A stretch of DNA of 64,000 bases from the NCBI RefSeq assembly GCF_031846275.1, contig NZ_JAVRIB010000006.1:148876-212875 (forward strand), given 5' to 3'. The notes beneath the pieces are model-generated. The model was not told where the DNA came from. It saw nothing but the letters and a program-made list of their open reading frames with translations, and ran no database searches. A program made the position numbers and the translations under genes. The first letter of the stretch is position 1. Every line of letters starts with the position of its first letter. Source of the stretch: Spectribacter hydrogenoxidans. Its GTDB lineage: Bacteria > Pseudomonadota > Gammaproteobacteria > Nevskiales > Salinisphaeraceae. This document shows positions 56,000-64,000 of this stretch, in pieces.

Positions 56000-57835
56000 A
56001 TGTGCGGCATAGTCGGCGCGGCCGCTCGTCGCGATGTCGTTCCTGTCCTGATCGAGGGGCTTCGGCGTCTAGAGTACCGTGGTTACGACTCTGCCGGACT
56101 GGCCGTGATCGACGAGCATTCCCGGCTGGTGAGTGCCCGGGCGGTTGGCAAGGTGGCGGCCCTGGCTGATCGGCTCGATGCCGAGCCATTCGCCGGCCAG
56201 GTCGGCGCGGCCCATACGCGTTGGGCCACCCACGGCGGGGTGTCCGAGGCCAACGCTCACCCGCAACGATCCGGTGACAACGTGGCGGTGGTGCACAACG
56301 GCATCATCGAGAACTACGAAAGCCTGCGCGAGGTCCTCGAGGGCAAGGGCTACGGGTTCCACTCGCAGACCGATACCGAGGTGATTGCCCATCTCATCGA
56401 TAGCCATCTACAGACCGGTCTGGGTCTGCGCGAGGCGGTGCGCACATCGCTGGGTGAACTCGATGGTGCCTACGCCATCGTCGCGGTGACTCCGGACGAG
56501 CCGACTCGCCTGGTCGCTGCCCGCCGTGGCTCGCCGCTGGTACTAGGCGTCGGCAACGGGGAACATTTCGTGGCTTCCGATGCTGCCGCCCTGCTGCCGG
56601 TGACGCGGCATTTCGTGTTTCTCGAAGAGGGCGATCTGGTCGACCTGACTGCGGACTCGGCCGAGGTGATCGATCTTCAGGGCACAACCGTGACGCGTCC
56701 GGTGGTGGAGTCTTCGCTGTCTGCGGACGCCGCAGACAAGGGTGGGTACCGCCACTACATGCTCAAGGAGATCTTCGAACAGCCCAAGGCACTGGGCGAC
56801 ACGCTGTCAGAACGCTTCGCCCACGGCCGCCCGCTGGAGGCCGTGCTCGGTCCCGATGCCGCCGAACTGCTGCCGCAGGTGCGCGGGGTACATATCGTGG
56901 CCTGCGGGACCAGCTACCACGCCGGTCTGGTGGCACGTTACTACCTGGAGCAGGGCGGCGGCGTGCCCTGCACCGTGGAGGTGGCCAGCGAGTACCGCTA
57001 TCGTGACCCGGTGGTACCGCCGGGGACGCTGTTCCTGGCGATCTCCCAGTCCGGTGAAACCGCCGATACCTTAGCCGCCTTGCGGTTTGCCCGCGGCAGC
57101 GGTTACGTCGCCACGGCCGCGATCTGCAACGTGCCGGAATCCTCGCTGGTGCGCGAATCCGACCTGGTCCTGATGACCCGGGCGGGGCCCGAGATCGGCG
57201 TGGCTTCGACCAAGGCCTTCACCACCCAACTGGCGGCACTGGGGCTGTTCGGCATGCTCGTTGCCCGCCACAACCGGCTGGATGCGCGCATGGAGAAGCT
57301 CTACGCCCGCCAGCTGCTGCATGTGCCGGCGCAGGTGGAAAAGACCCTGCAGCTGGAATCGGCCATGATCAAATGGGCCGAGTGGTTCGCCGACAAGCAT
57401 CATGCGCTGTTCCTCGGGCGCGGGCCCAGCTTTCCGGTGGCGCTGGAAGGCGCTCTCAAGCTCAAGGAAATTTCCTATATCCACGCCGAGGCCTACCCAG
57501 CCGGCGAGCTCAAGCACGGTCCGCTGGCGTTGGTGGACGCGGACATGCCGGTGGTGGCGGTGGCGCCCAACAACCGGCTGATCGAAAAGCTCAAGTCCAA
57601 CCTGCAGGAGGTCCGGGCCCGCGGTGGGCAGCTTTTCGTGCTGGCCGATCCTGACACCGGCATCCGCTCTGAGCCGGGCATCGAGGTGGTGACCATGCCT
57701 GAACATATCGAGGCCCTGCAGGCGCCGCTTGTTTACACGGTGCCGTTACAGCTGCTGGCCTATCACGTCGCAGTTGCCCGGGGCACCGACGTCGACCAGC
57801 CCCGTAATCTGGCGAAATCGGTAACGGTGGAATGA
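56000..57835 (+). CDS. glmS: Glucosamine-6-phosphate synthase
   Basis: 611 residues. Converts fructose 6-phosphate and glutamine to glucosamine 6-phosphate. The N terminus MCGIVGA exposes the catalytic Cys after Met removal. Two SIS domains (SQSGETADTLAALRFA near residue 350) and the C-terminal DQPRNLAKSVTVE are complete. The last part is the DNA region read by TnsD of Tn7-like elements, and such an element sits just downstream. Confidence 0.98.
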   Translation: MCGIVGAAARRDVVPVLIEGLRRLEYRGYDSAGLAVIDEHSRLVSARAVGKVAALADRLDAEPFAGQVGAAHTRWATHGGVSEANAHPQRSGDNVAVVHNGIIENYESLREVLEGKGYGFHSQTDTEVIAHLIDSHLQTGLGLREAVRTSLGELDGAYAIVAVTPDEPTRLVAARRGSPLVLGVGNGEHFVASDAAALLPVTRHFVFLEEGDLVDLTADSAEVIDLQGTTVTRPVVESSLSADAADKGGYRHYMLKEIFEQPKALGDTLSERFAHGRPLEAVLGPDAAELLPQVRGVHIVACGTSYHAGLVARYYLEQGGGVPCTVEVASEYRYRDPVVPPGTLFLAISQSGETADTLAALRFARGSGYVATAAICNVPESSLVRESDLVLMTRAGPEIGVASTKAFTTQLAALGLFGMLVARHNRLDARMEKLYARQLLHVPAQVEKTLQLESAMIKWAEWFADKHHALFLGRGPSFPVALEGALKLKEISYIHAEAYPAGELKHGPLALVDADMPVVAVAPNNRLIEKLKSNLQEVRARGGQLFVLADPDTGIRSEPGIEVVTMPEHIEALQAPLVYTVPLQLLAYHVAVARGTDVDQPRNLAKSVTVE

Positions 57836-58181
57836 CGCTAGCTGATTTCCCGATGTGTTGTAGTTAGACAATAATGTCCGTCGATAGACAATATAGTCTG
57901 TCCGAATAAATCTTCAATAAGAGTTTGATATTAAAAAAAAGACGACCCGAAATATGGCTCGTTTAAAGCCTGTCGATAATTATTGTGCAATAGTAGACGC
58001 GCCACTCTATATATGGCCATGCTCGCTGCGCAAAATTCGCGGCGCATGCCGAACAAAAGACCCGCGCCCCTCCGCGGCTGCCGCCAACCGCAATATCTCG
58101 CATTGAGATTGACGGTTTCAAACATGAGGCGGCCGAGAATCGTTAGCCGGGCATCTGAAGTGCCGTCCAGTTATCCCTATG
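57836..58181. other. 346-bp Tn7-like end region and AT-rich gap
   Basis: No gene. It contains the junction of glmS with the transposon end (see the repeat entry) and an AT-rich stretch with A8 at 57933-57940. A site resembling an inverted TnsB box lies at about 57971-57990 (core ACAATAAT on the minus strand). The tnsC stop is at 58182. Confidence 0.6.
57856..57898 (+). repeat. Transposon end with two TnsB-box-like repeats
   Basis: The element probably begins at TGTTGTAGTTA (57856), 20 bp past the glmS stop. Two boxes follow at 20-bp spacing: GACAATAATGTC (57867-57878) and GACAATATAGTC (57887-57898). They closely match the Tn7 TnsB site core GACAATAAAGTC. The terminal TGTTG also resembles ends of other Tn7-like elements. 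CGATG (57851-57855) would be the 5-bp target duplication, which needs the other end to confirm. Confidence 0.7.
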
Positions 58182-59504
58182 CTATTGACGTGCCTTAAAT
58201 TCCCGTAAATTATTCAGTAAGTCGTCATCACTTTCCTGGCGCCTAAGTGACTTCTTCGGTGCTTTTCGGGATTGCTCAACTGCTTTTCTTTCGGCGACTG
58301 TCAGGGATGACATTTGCACCGCTTCGGCATTTTTTTGATTCTCGTTGTCAATTGTTGCCGCCCTCGCGTTAGGCGGTGTTTTTTGTGCTGACTTGATTGG
58401 CGGATTCAGGTCCGGATGCCGAGTAATATCTTGGCCGTCGATAGCCTGCCCTGCCAAGAGTTGGATATCTTCACGCATGACTGAGAAAGAGTTGCTCTTA
58501 AAGGCTTCCTTGATGTCGTGCAGCTTGACTGCCGATTGGTCATGGCTGCGTGCTTTTTGATAGGCAGTGATCATCAAACGCCGCAACATGCGAGGTAGAC
58601 CACCACTTAGATGCCAGAGATCGCTGGCATCCCGGGCGGCATCGATGCGAAATACCTCTGGAGCGATTGCACAATAGCTCTCGATGAGGCCTTGCCAGTC
58701 AGCCGAGTCAATGTCCTCTCGCTCCAATAGGTACACGTGATTTAGCAGACGCTGTCGGTCTTCTTGATTGCGTTTCTGAAGTTGCCGAACCAGGCTGTAG
58801 TTTGCCGCGTATACAAGCGGGCATCCTATTCCTCTTAGCGCTAATAGAAACTTTGTGGATAAGGTATTCGCGTTGGCGCTATGGCTTAGATACTGAAACT
58901 CATCGACCGTGAGCAACAGCACGCCGTTACGATAAGCAGCCCGCTCGATGAAATGTTGAAGGCGTTCGGCGGTGCGAGGCGCGAGGTTCGCTTGGCCTGA
59001 CTGTCTCGCGAGCTCAGTGAGGATTGATTTCAGTGTGGGACTTGCGGAAATCAGCAGATGCCAGGCGTTCTGGAATGGGAAGGGCGAGTGATGATCATCG
59101 ACCTCTATGTCGGATTGCGGCGGCAGAATCCTGCCGCATGCTGCCAGCAGTTTGCTTTTGCCGGTCCCAGCCAAACCCGTAAGGCATAACGGCTCCGCTG
59201 AACCTTTTGGCGGTTCTCCGCTATAGAGGGCGCGGATAAATTCTTGCTTGTTTGTATATCGAGTAGCGGCACCACGCCGGACCATCGCCAGAATTGTTTC
59301 AAGAAGACTAACGGCTTGTTCCGAAGCATAGAAACTCTGCTCGAACGCACGCTCTAGCTGGGCTATAGCAACGTCAGCGGGAGATTTGGTTAGGTCGCGT
59401 AGAGGCTTCGGAATAACAGTGGCGCGTTCGTAAAGGTACTTTCGTGTGTCGCAGTACGTAAGATGCTCAACCCATGGATTATCGGAGTCGCCGCAACTGC
59501 TCAC
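58182..59504 (-). CDS. tnsC: Tn7-like transposition ATPase TnsC
   Basis: 440 residues. AAA+ regulator that senses target DNA via TniQ/TnsD and activates the TnsA/TnsB transposase. Walker A GLAGTGKS at 110-117, Walker B LLLTVDEFQ at 196-204, sensor-like ANYSLVRQL. The GTG start overlaps the tnsB stop (GTGA). The C-terminal ~80 residues are a charged, poorly conserved tail. Last gene of the tnsABC operon and closest to glmS. Confidence 0.9.
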   Translation of the reverse strand: MSSCGDSDNPWVEHLTYCDTRKYLYERATVIPKPLRDLTKSPADVAIAQLERAFEQSFYASEQAVSLLETILAMVRRGAATRYTNKQEFIRALYSGEPPKGSAEPLCLTGLAGTGKSKLLAACGRILPPQSDIEVDDHHSPFPFQNAWHLLISASPTLKSILTELARQSGQANLAPRTAERLQHFIERAAYRNGVLLLTVDEFQYLSHSANANTLSTKFLLALRGIGCPLVYAANYSLVRQLQKRNQEDRQRLLNHVYLLEREDIDSADWQGLIESYCAIAPEVFRIDAARDASDLWHLSGGLPRMLRRLMITAYQKARSHDQSAVKLHDIKEAFKSNSFSVMREDIQLLAGQAIDGQDITRHPDLNPPIKSAQKTPPNARAATIDNENQKNAEAVQMSSLTVAERKAVEQSRKAPKKSLRRQESDDDLLNNLREFKARQ

Positions 59505-61489
59505 GAAAAATCTCCATCGGCCCTTGTTTTGGATCGATGGTTGCCAAGCCGAGCCGCCCCCGCTCGTCGTGATGATCGGTCAAATTCATTTCCGGTCTGT
59601 TCAAGAAAATGTTGTTTAGCGTAGGCGCGCGCCGCTTGACGCTGGTCGCGTTGTGCCGTTTGGCTTGCCCTCGTCCTCTCAGCATGGTGCTGTAGTTCGG
59701 TCAGGGAAAGGTAGAGTTGACTATCACTGTCTGCGAACGGCAATTGCGCGTCGAGTTGGATCAGTCCCACTGTCGATTCGACCCATACATGCCGCACGCA
59801 CATGGGTAAAATGTACCCCGTGACGGATGCCACACCATCTCGCCGCAGGTGTTTTTGTACGTCGAAGTCCGGCGAGCCAAACCGAAAATGCTCAAGGGTG
59901 ACCCCCCGGCGAGTGATAGAAAAGTTCTTCCGCTGCAGGAACCGCCGCACGGCCGCCTCGAATGAGATCCGTCCAGCGGCGGTACGACCACGAGTTTCCA
60001 TATAATGCCAAATGGAGATCGGTGTTGCGGCAACATTCGCGGCTAACATTTCAGGTGTCATCCGGCCTGACGCATCGCTCTCATAATTATGGGCGATAGC
60101 TCGCATCACCTCCTGCGCCGCCATCTGTACCGGCCCCAGGTTGCTGACCATGTGAGATGGAGCCTCCCGATCTTGCGACGTACGTGGATGGTGGGACTCA
60201 ACGAGTGACTTGCTTTGGCCAGAATAAGCGGTTGCCAATTCTCGAATGGGGGCGGGGTCACCCACTTGCTGAGTGGCGCCCGAGCCGCGATCGGTGATGC
60301 TGACCTGGATCAGGCCTGGACTCGGGGTCTCGAATTCCCCTGGGTCTAAACCGAAGAGCCCCGAGTAGCGCCGCAGTCCAATCGCGGCGGCGAATTCTGC
60401 GCTACGGTAGGCTTCAGCGCGTTCGGCGCCCTCAGAGAATCCGACGCCGATATGGCAGCCGCTCAGGCTGTCAATTAGCCGCACCGTTACGATGCGCGGT
60501 AGCGGCGATTTGTCGAGTCCTATGGGATGTGCACTGCTCCAATCGCCGTCTGCTTCAACACGCTCCATGAGATTAGCGGTGTGCTCGGTAAACCGGCCGC
60601 GTGATGCGGCGGTTTTATTGCGTACATACTCTTTGCCACGTTTATCGATGCGGATCTGTTCGCTGCCGATGCCTTTGAATAATTCGTACTGGTATTGCCG
60701 AAAAGTAGGATAAGGGCGGCCCTGTGGATGGTAATAGAAAAAAAACCCCTCGCTGTTCTTGGTGGGCTTGCATCCCCAGGTAAGTTTGAGCGCGTCCTCA
60801 TATATGCTTTTTAAGCTTTTCCCGAGCTGGCGGTGACGTTTATAGCTATCACGGATTAGCTGTTTATCGCCCGCAGTAAGTCGTGGGGCTACAACTCTCC
60901 CTGTCAATTTGGCTCGGCGGCCTAATGGTGTATCCGTCTTGCAATGCTCTCGTTCCCACCGGCCGATACGATGCGTGGTAGGGAGCAATGCCATTTGGTT
61001 GCAACCGAAAACTAGGTAAGTCACAAAATGTAAGATGTATCTCTGACCGTTAGTACGGGCCTGCCCTGCTAGGTCAAGCAGAACTTTTGTAGGGTCATCG
61101 GCGTTCAGTATGTGAGTGGAATCGTCGATGGCAGGCTGAATCTGTATTAGTCTCTGATGTATGCAGCGACGATCGTGGTCTGTCAGTTGCTGGGTACGGA
61201 CCTGAAATGATCTCGCGCCACCCTCAAGCAGCCATGGCGGTGCTTCGAGCTGGTGTGTTCGGACACTGATTCGTTCGCTGAGTAGTCCGGATTCGAACAT
61301 ATCCTGATCTACCGACATTATGTAGGCGAGACCCGGCGCACCGCGGACTTTGCGTGAAACGTTCCTGGTGACAAGCCAAGCCAGTAGCACCCGGGCGCGG
61401 CTGGATTGGTGGCTTAGCAAATAATATGTTTGGTTGACTGCAAGCGGCCCGTGGCCGTGCGGCGCAACAAGCTGAGTACCGATATTCAC
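59501..61489 (-). CDS. tnsB: Tn7-like DDE transposase TnsB
   Basis: 662 residues. Retroviral-integrase-like DDE core: Asp314 (EADGDW), Asp400 (SITDRGSG) and Glu431 (LVESHH). N-terminal DNA-binding helical parts and a C-terminal mu-type beta-barrel plus Arg/Gln-rich tail follow the TnsB plan. It cuts and joins the 3' ends. The GTG start overlaps the tnsA stop by GTGA. All three catalytic residues are present, so the protein may be active. Confidence 0.92.
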   Translation of the reverse strand: MNIGTQLVAPHGHGPLAVNQTYYLLSHQSSRARVLLAWLVTRNVSRKVRGAPGLAYIMSVDQDMFESGLLSERISVRTHQLEAPPWLLEGGARSFQVRTQQLTDHDRRCIHQRLIQIQPAIDDSTHILNADDPTKVLLDLAGQARTNGQRYILHFVTYLVFGCNQMALLPTTHRIGRWEREHCKTDTPLGRRAKLTGRVVAPRLTAGDKQLIRDSYKRHRQLGKSLKSIYEDALKLTWGCKPTKNSEGFFFYYHPQGRPYPTFRQYQYELFKGIGSEQIRIDKRGKEYVRNKTAASRGRFTEHTANLMERVEADGDWSSAHPIGLDKSPLPRIVTVRLIDSLSGCHIGVGFSEGAERAEAYRSAEFAAAIGLRRYSGLFGLDPGEFETPSPGLIQVSITDRGSGATQQVGDPAPIRELATAYSGQSKSLVESHHPRTSQDREAPSHMVSNLGPVQMAAQEVMRAIAHNYESDASGRMTPEMLAANVAATPISIWHYMETRGRTAAGRISFEAAVRRFLQRKNFSITRRGVTLEHFRFGSPDFDVQKHLRRDGVASVTGYILPMCVRHVWVESTVGLIQLDAQLPFADSDSQLYLSLTELQHHAERTRASQTAQRDQRQAARAYAKQHFLEQTGNEFDRSSRRAGAARLGNHRSKTRADGDFS

Positions 61490-62475
61490 GCGTCAGGCCC
61501 TCGGAACCAAGATGCGTAGATGTCCAGAATGTCGGTTCTTTCGGCAATCATCGGGCGATCAAATAGAATGCGCTCCGTTAGTTCGAGGCGGAGCTGGCGC
61601 CGCCAAACTCCCGTATACATTGCGGTTCGAAATTGATAATGGGTGAGTCCTAGTGTCAGGCTAAATTCCGACCAGATATCTAAAGGCGTCTGCATAGTCC
61701 CGATAGCGGCGCGTAGACGCCTAATGACTTTCTCTTGGATTTCCGATGGCAAAGAAATTTCGCAGGCGGCGACAAATCCGTCGGTCAAATTCGCCGTCAG
61801 CACAGGGGGAATATCGGTACCGGCAATCTCTTTCGTTGGGATGTCAGCCGACGCGTAGTTAGCGGCCTCGATACAGTTTCGGGCAGCAGTCTTAGTAATG
61901 CCTGAATAGGGACTCGAAGAGGTGTAGGGCGTGGGGCGATGCTTGAAGTTTGCACGCTGAGATTTGATGTTCCAGTTGATGCAATAATCTGGAACCCCAG
62001 GCCTTTCTATGAAGAGCAGCAGGTCCCCCACCAGTGGGTGTGGTGCGCGACGCGACGTACCGTCGCGGGCCTCGTAAGTTAGTTTCGGGTGATACTCCAG
62101 GTAGCCGAGTTGCTGGGCGGCGTTCCATGTGCCTGTGAGTCGGGGGTAGATATATCCATGACCGCGCGCCGGGTGGCCATGTAGTGGATGCGGCGTGGGG
62201 GCGGGGTCAAGTAGCCGCTGCTCATGTAAATCAAAGACCCGTGGGTGATACAGCGCCAATAAACAGGCGGATCGCTCAGCGAGGGAAAGCAGGTGGATCT
62301 CTCGCCCTAGGCGATTGCGAGGACAGAGGATGGATGGTCGCGATATGCGTGGGGCCTCGCGGCGGTTCGCGAAAATCGCTGGCCGATACTGCGATCCCCA
62401 TCGGGGTTGATTGGCAGGTTGGCGTTTGTACCAGAGGGCTACGCGCTTGGCTGCGCTTCTATACGTGTGGACCAT
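61486..62475 (-). CDS. tnsA: Tn7-like 5'-end endonuclease TnsA
   Basis: 329 residues. Restriction-enzyme-like nuclease that nicks the 5' ends so that transposition is cut-and-paste. Candidate catalytic residues: Glu67 (AERSACLLALYHP), Asp151 (VGDLLL) and Lys171 (NWNIKS), where N169-x-K171 corresponds to Gln-x-Lys in Tn7 TnsA. The N-terminal ~45 residues and the C terminus extend beyond the Tn7 protein (273 residues). ATG start. Confidence 0.85.
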   Translation of the reverse strand: MVHTYRSAAKRVALWYKRQPANQPRWGSQYRPAIFANRREAPRISRPSILCPRNRLGREIHLLSLAERSACLLALYHPRVFDLHEQRLLDPAPTPHPLHGHPARGHGYIYPRLTGTWNAAQQLGYLEYHPKLTYEARDGTSRRAPHPLVGDLLLFIERPGVPDYCINWNIKSQRANFKHRPTPYTSSSPYSGITKTAARNCIEAANYASADIPTKEIAGTDIPPVLTANLTDGFVAACEISLPSEIQEKVIRRLRAAIGTMQTPLDIWSEFSLTLGLTHYQFRTAMYTGVWRRQLRLELTERILFDRPMIAERTDILDIYASWFRGPDA

Positions 62476-62572
62476 ATATGGACCTCAATGCTGTTGAGTG
62501 TCGACGGGTGTAACTGGGCAGTTAACGCTGCCCGTGGCGGGGTGATGCGCACACAATCCCGTGACGGCTCTT

Positions 62573-62674
62573 GACATTGAGCGTCGAGTATCAGAAGGTG
62601 GAGACGTTCCGGGCGAACAAGGAACATCTCTAAAGCCCATGGCCCCTGCGAAGGCCATGGGCTTTTGCGTTTTT
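62573..62674 (+). ncRNA. Candidate small RNA with terminator in the transposon
   Basis: TTGACA near 62573-62578 could be a -35 element. A 13-bp perfect stem (62632-62644 with 62653-62665) with an 8-nt loop is followed by TGCGTTTTT. No recognised gene precedes it. I see no convincing -10, so the RNA is only a suggestion; the terminator itself is solid. Confidence 0.3.
62632..62674 (+). terminator. Strong rho-independent terminator, plus strand
   Basis: AAAGCCCATGGCC pairs with GGCCATGGGCTTT and a T run follows. It would stop rightward transcripts in front of tniQ's 3' end. Confidence 0.8.
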
Positions 62675-62953
62675 ACCCCGCTTGGGTATGGCTATCCGCT
62701 GGTCATTCTGGCGTGCTCCTACGTTATATTCTTCGAGCTCTCGATGGCGTTGAGCCTCGAGTCTAGGCGCATGCGAGGTGGTCAATAACGCATACGCTCT
62801 GCCAAAAGATACCGGAGCGTGGAGGCCCTGAACAGAGAGATTATAAAAAAAGCGAGGGAGCAGAAGAATTACGTCTAGAATAATTATTTATTATATATAT
62901 TATAAGTAATAATCGGGCTAGAAAAGCTCCTAATTGTGAGAGTTGGTGAGAAT

Positions 62954-63892
62954 TCAAGTCCGCTCGTATGCTCGTACATGACATGGGGCGGCTTGTGGCA
63001 GTCGCGCCGCTGATACCTCTGCGCGCGTCGCAATGGTCGTAAACGTGCGGAGTGCTTCGTCGGCATCTTCCGATAGCAATAGTGCTATCAATATTACGTA
63101 AGGAAGTGCGTGCCTTCGAAAGGGCATCGACAGCACCTTGTCTAAATATGCCCATGTCCGTTTATCACTCATTCGCGCCAGTATTATCAGAATGGCGCTT
63201 GCGTCGGATCGGATAGACCAGCGAGCACTTAGTCGCCGTTCTGGGTCTGTTGCGGATTGGGGGGATATTTCAAAGCCATTGAGCCTCGCGCGCCTTGCAA
63301 TGCGCATCGCCGCGATGAAGGGATGCGGTCGTTCGGGCACAGCACTTAGGTCCTCAGCGATGCGCGCGTATTGCATTTCGATTACGTCTGCGGATTGAGG
63401 TGGCGATGCTGGCCGCGCTAGTAAAGGCGGAAAGTCATTCCAGGGACTGAGGTCTGTAGAGAGCAGCCTGATGCCATGGGTGGTGCAGGCAGTTACTCCG
63501 GGTAATTGGTGCCGTCTGCGCCAGTAGGAGAAACCGAACCACTGCAAATCTTCCTCGGCGCAACTGGGGCAGCTGCGGTAGCCGCCAATTGGTGCTCGAG
63601 ATTTGGGCGGTATATGTATAGGAACGGGCACAGCCGGCGAGCCGCAATCGCCCCCGAAGCCTCGAAAAAGTGGCTCGACCGTGTGATGAGCGATAAGCGT
63701 CTGCCTCCGAGTAGTTGTGGCTCGGGATATAGCGCGCACAACGTCATCCGGACTGATAGTGGCGTTGCCTGTAAGGAGGGTGCGCAGCCATATCTGCGAT
63801 GAGCAGTAGTTGATGCGGGCGGATCGGCCTACGCACCCCATTATCAGTTCGCCGGGTCTCGGCAGCGCGACCGCCAATCGCGGGGCTTTCAT
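62954..63892 (-). CDS. tniQ: Short TniQ/TnsD-like target-selection protein
   Basis: 312 residues. TniQ-type N terminus (LPRPGELIMGCVGR) and a zinc-finger with Cys108-x2-Cys111 and Cys136-x2-His139 (RSCPSCAEEDLQWFGF, then TACTTHG). TnsD of Tn7 that reads glmS is about 500 residues; this protein lacks the long C-terminal half. TniQ proteins bridge TnsC and a target-recognition module. It overlaps the upstream gene by ATGA. It is separated from tnsABC by 478 bp. Confidence 0.85.
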   Translation of the reverse strand: MKAPRLAVALPRPGELIMGCVGRSARINYCSSQIWLRTLLTGNATISPDDVVRAISRATTTRRQTLIAHHTVEPLFRGFGGDCGSPAVPVPIHIPPKSRAPIGGYRSCPSCAEEDLQWFGFSYWRRRHQLPGVTACTTHGIRLLSTDLSPWNDFPPLLARPASPPQSADVIEMQYARIAEDLSAVPERPHPFIAAMRIARRARLNGFEISPQSATDPERRLSARWSIRSDASAILIILARMSDKRTWAYLDKVLSMPFRRHALPYVILIALLLSEDADEALRTFTTIATRAEVSAARLPQAAPCHVRAYERT

Positions 63893-64000
63893 CTTGCTGG
63901 ATCATCCGGACGAGTCAAAGCCGCAAGCCCCCGAAGTACGTTAACTAAGGCGGTGGCTTCGTAAGCTTCCCCGTCAAGCGGACAGTTCAAAAGTAGAGTT
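63889..64000 (-). CDS. C-terminal end of an unidentified gene coupled to tniQ
   Basis: Only 36 codons are visible (ending ALVNVLRGLAALTRPDDPAR). The frame is open to the window edge and its TGA overlaps the tniQ ATG. I cannot name it. Likely candidates in a Tn7-like setting are a second TniQ/TnsD or a target-recognition protein. Confidence 0.5.
   Translation of the reverse strand, partial: TLLLNCPLDGEAYEATALVNVLRGLAALTRPDDPAR

Larger units (their letters stand above)
62476..62953. other. 478-bp tnsA-tniQ intergenic region
   Basis: It contains a strong plus-strand terminator at 62632-62674, and an AT-rich segment (62880-62915). A plus-strand frame at 62561-62788 (75 residues) is not credible because the terminator hairpin lies inside it. 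The promoter for tnsABC should lie near 62480-62560 on the minus strand; I cannot place it. Confidence 0.5.
57856..64000. mobile_element. Tn7-like transposon at attTn7 (right part beyond the window)
   Basis: It has TnsA, TnsB, TnsC and TniQ genes, an end with TnsB-like boxes next to glmS, and markedly lower G+C than the atp-glm region. The insertion is on the downstream side of glmS, as for Tn7. Unlike Tn7, the tns operon is read toward glmS and tnsC, not tnsA, is next to the glmS-side end. The other end and the cargo are outside. Confidence 0.88.

Noticed and set aside
62561..62788. 75-codon plus-strand frame in the tnsA-tniQ gap
   Set aside because: A strong terminator hairpin lies inside it and there is no ribosome site or domain.
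57856..64000. CRISPR-associated transposon
   Set aside because: No cas gene or repeat array is visible inside the window; the site is the normal glmS site. The region right of the window is unknown.

Overview
The window is a high-G+C chromosomal segment of a gammaproteobacterium. The evidence is the conserved block rsmG-parA-parB-atpIBEFHAGDC-glmU-glmS, the pilMNOPQ-aroK-aroB-gltB block diverging from a class A penicillin-binding protein, and Lpp/OprI-type envelope genes. I cannot fix the genus; the gene orders fit the Chromatiales/Xanthomonadales side of the class.

Layout. 1-10.2 kb (minus strand): glutamate synthase large subunit (5' part of the gene only), aroB, aroK, an Ig-like lipoprotein, and the type IV pilus alignment complex pilQPONM. 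10.4-24.3 kb: PBP1a, an uncharacterised protein, a DHA2 exporter, a universal stress protein, SelO, an ECF-like sigma factor with its zinc anti-sigma factor, a GntP-type permease, an alanine-zipper lipoprotein facing an L,D-transpeptidase, pdxH, dodecin, an AcuI-like reductase, a HIT protein and a small membrane protein. 24.4-28.4 kb: a two-subunit N,N-dimethylformamidase and a CruF-like membrane protein.

28.7-39.7 kb is an accessory, defence-rich region. An AT-richer CBASS island (repressor CapH, protease CapP, a CD-NTase, a stand-alone E2-like protein and a patatin phospholipase CapV) lies between a complete prpD gene and a second copy of the last ~540 bp of prpD. Next come an MmeI-like single-chain restriction-modification enzyme and a 'mobile mystery protein' A/B (HTH + Fic) pair.

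39.8-57.8 kb returns to core genes: a small acidic lipoprotein, a Baeyer-Villiger-type monooxygenase, glnS, a beta-propeller protein, rsmG, parAB, the complete ATP synthase operon behind a good sigma-70 promoter, glmU and glmS.

57.86 kb to the right edge is a Tn7-like transposon sitting about 20 bp past the glmS stop codon, at the classical attTn7 position. Its tnsA, tnsB and tnsC genes are coupled by GTGA overlaps but are read toward glmS, the reverse of Tn7. A short TniQ and the end of an unidentified coupled gene lie upstream, and the rest of the element is outside the window. No rRNA, tRNA or CRISPR array was found.
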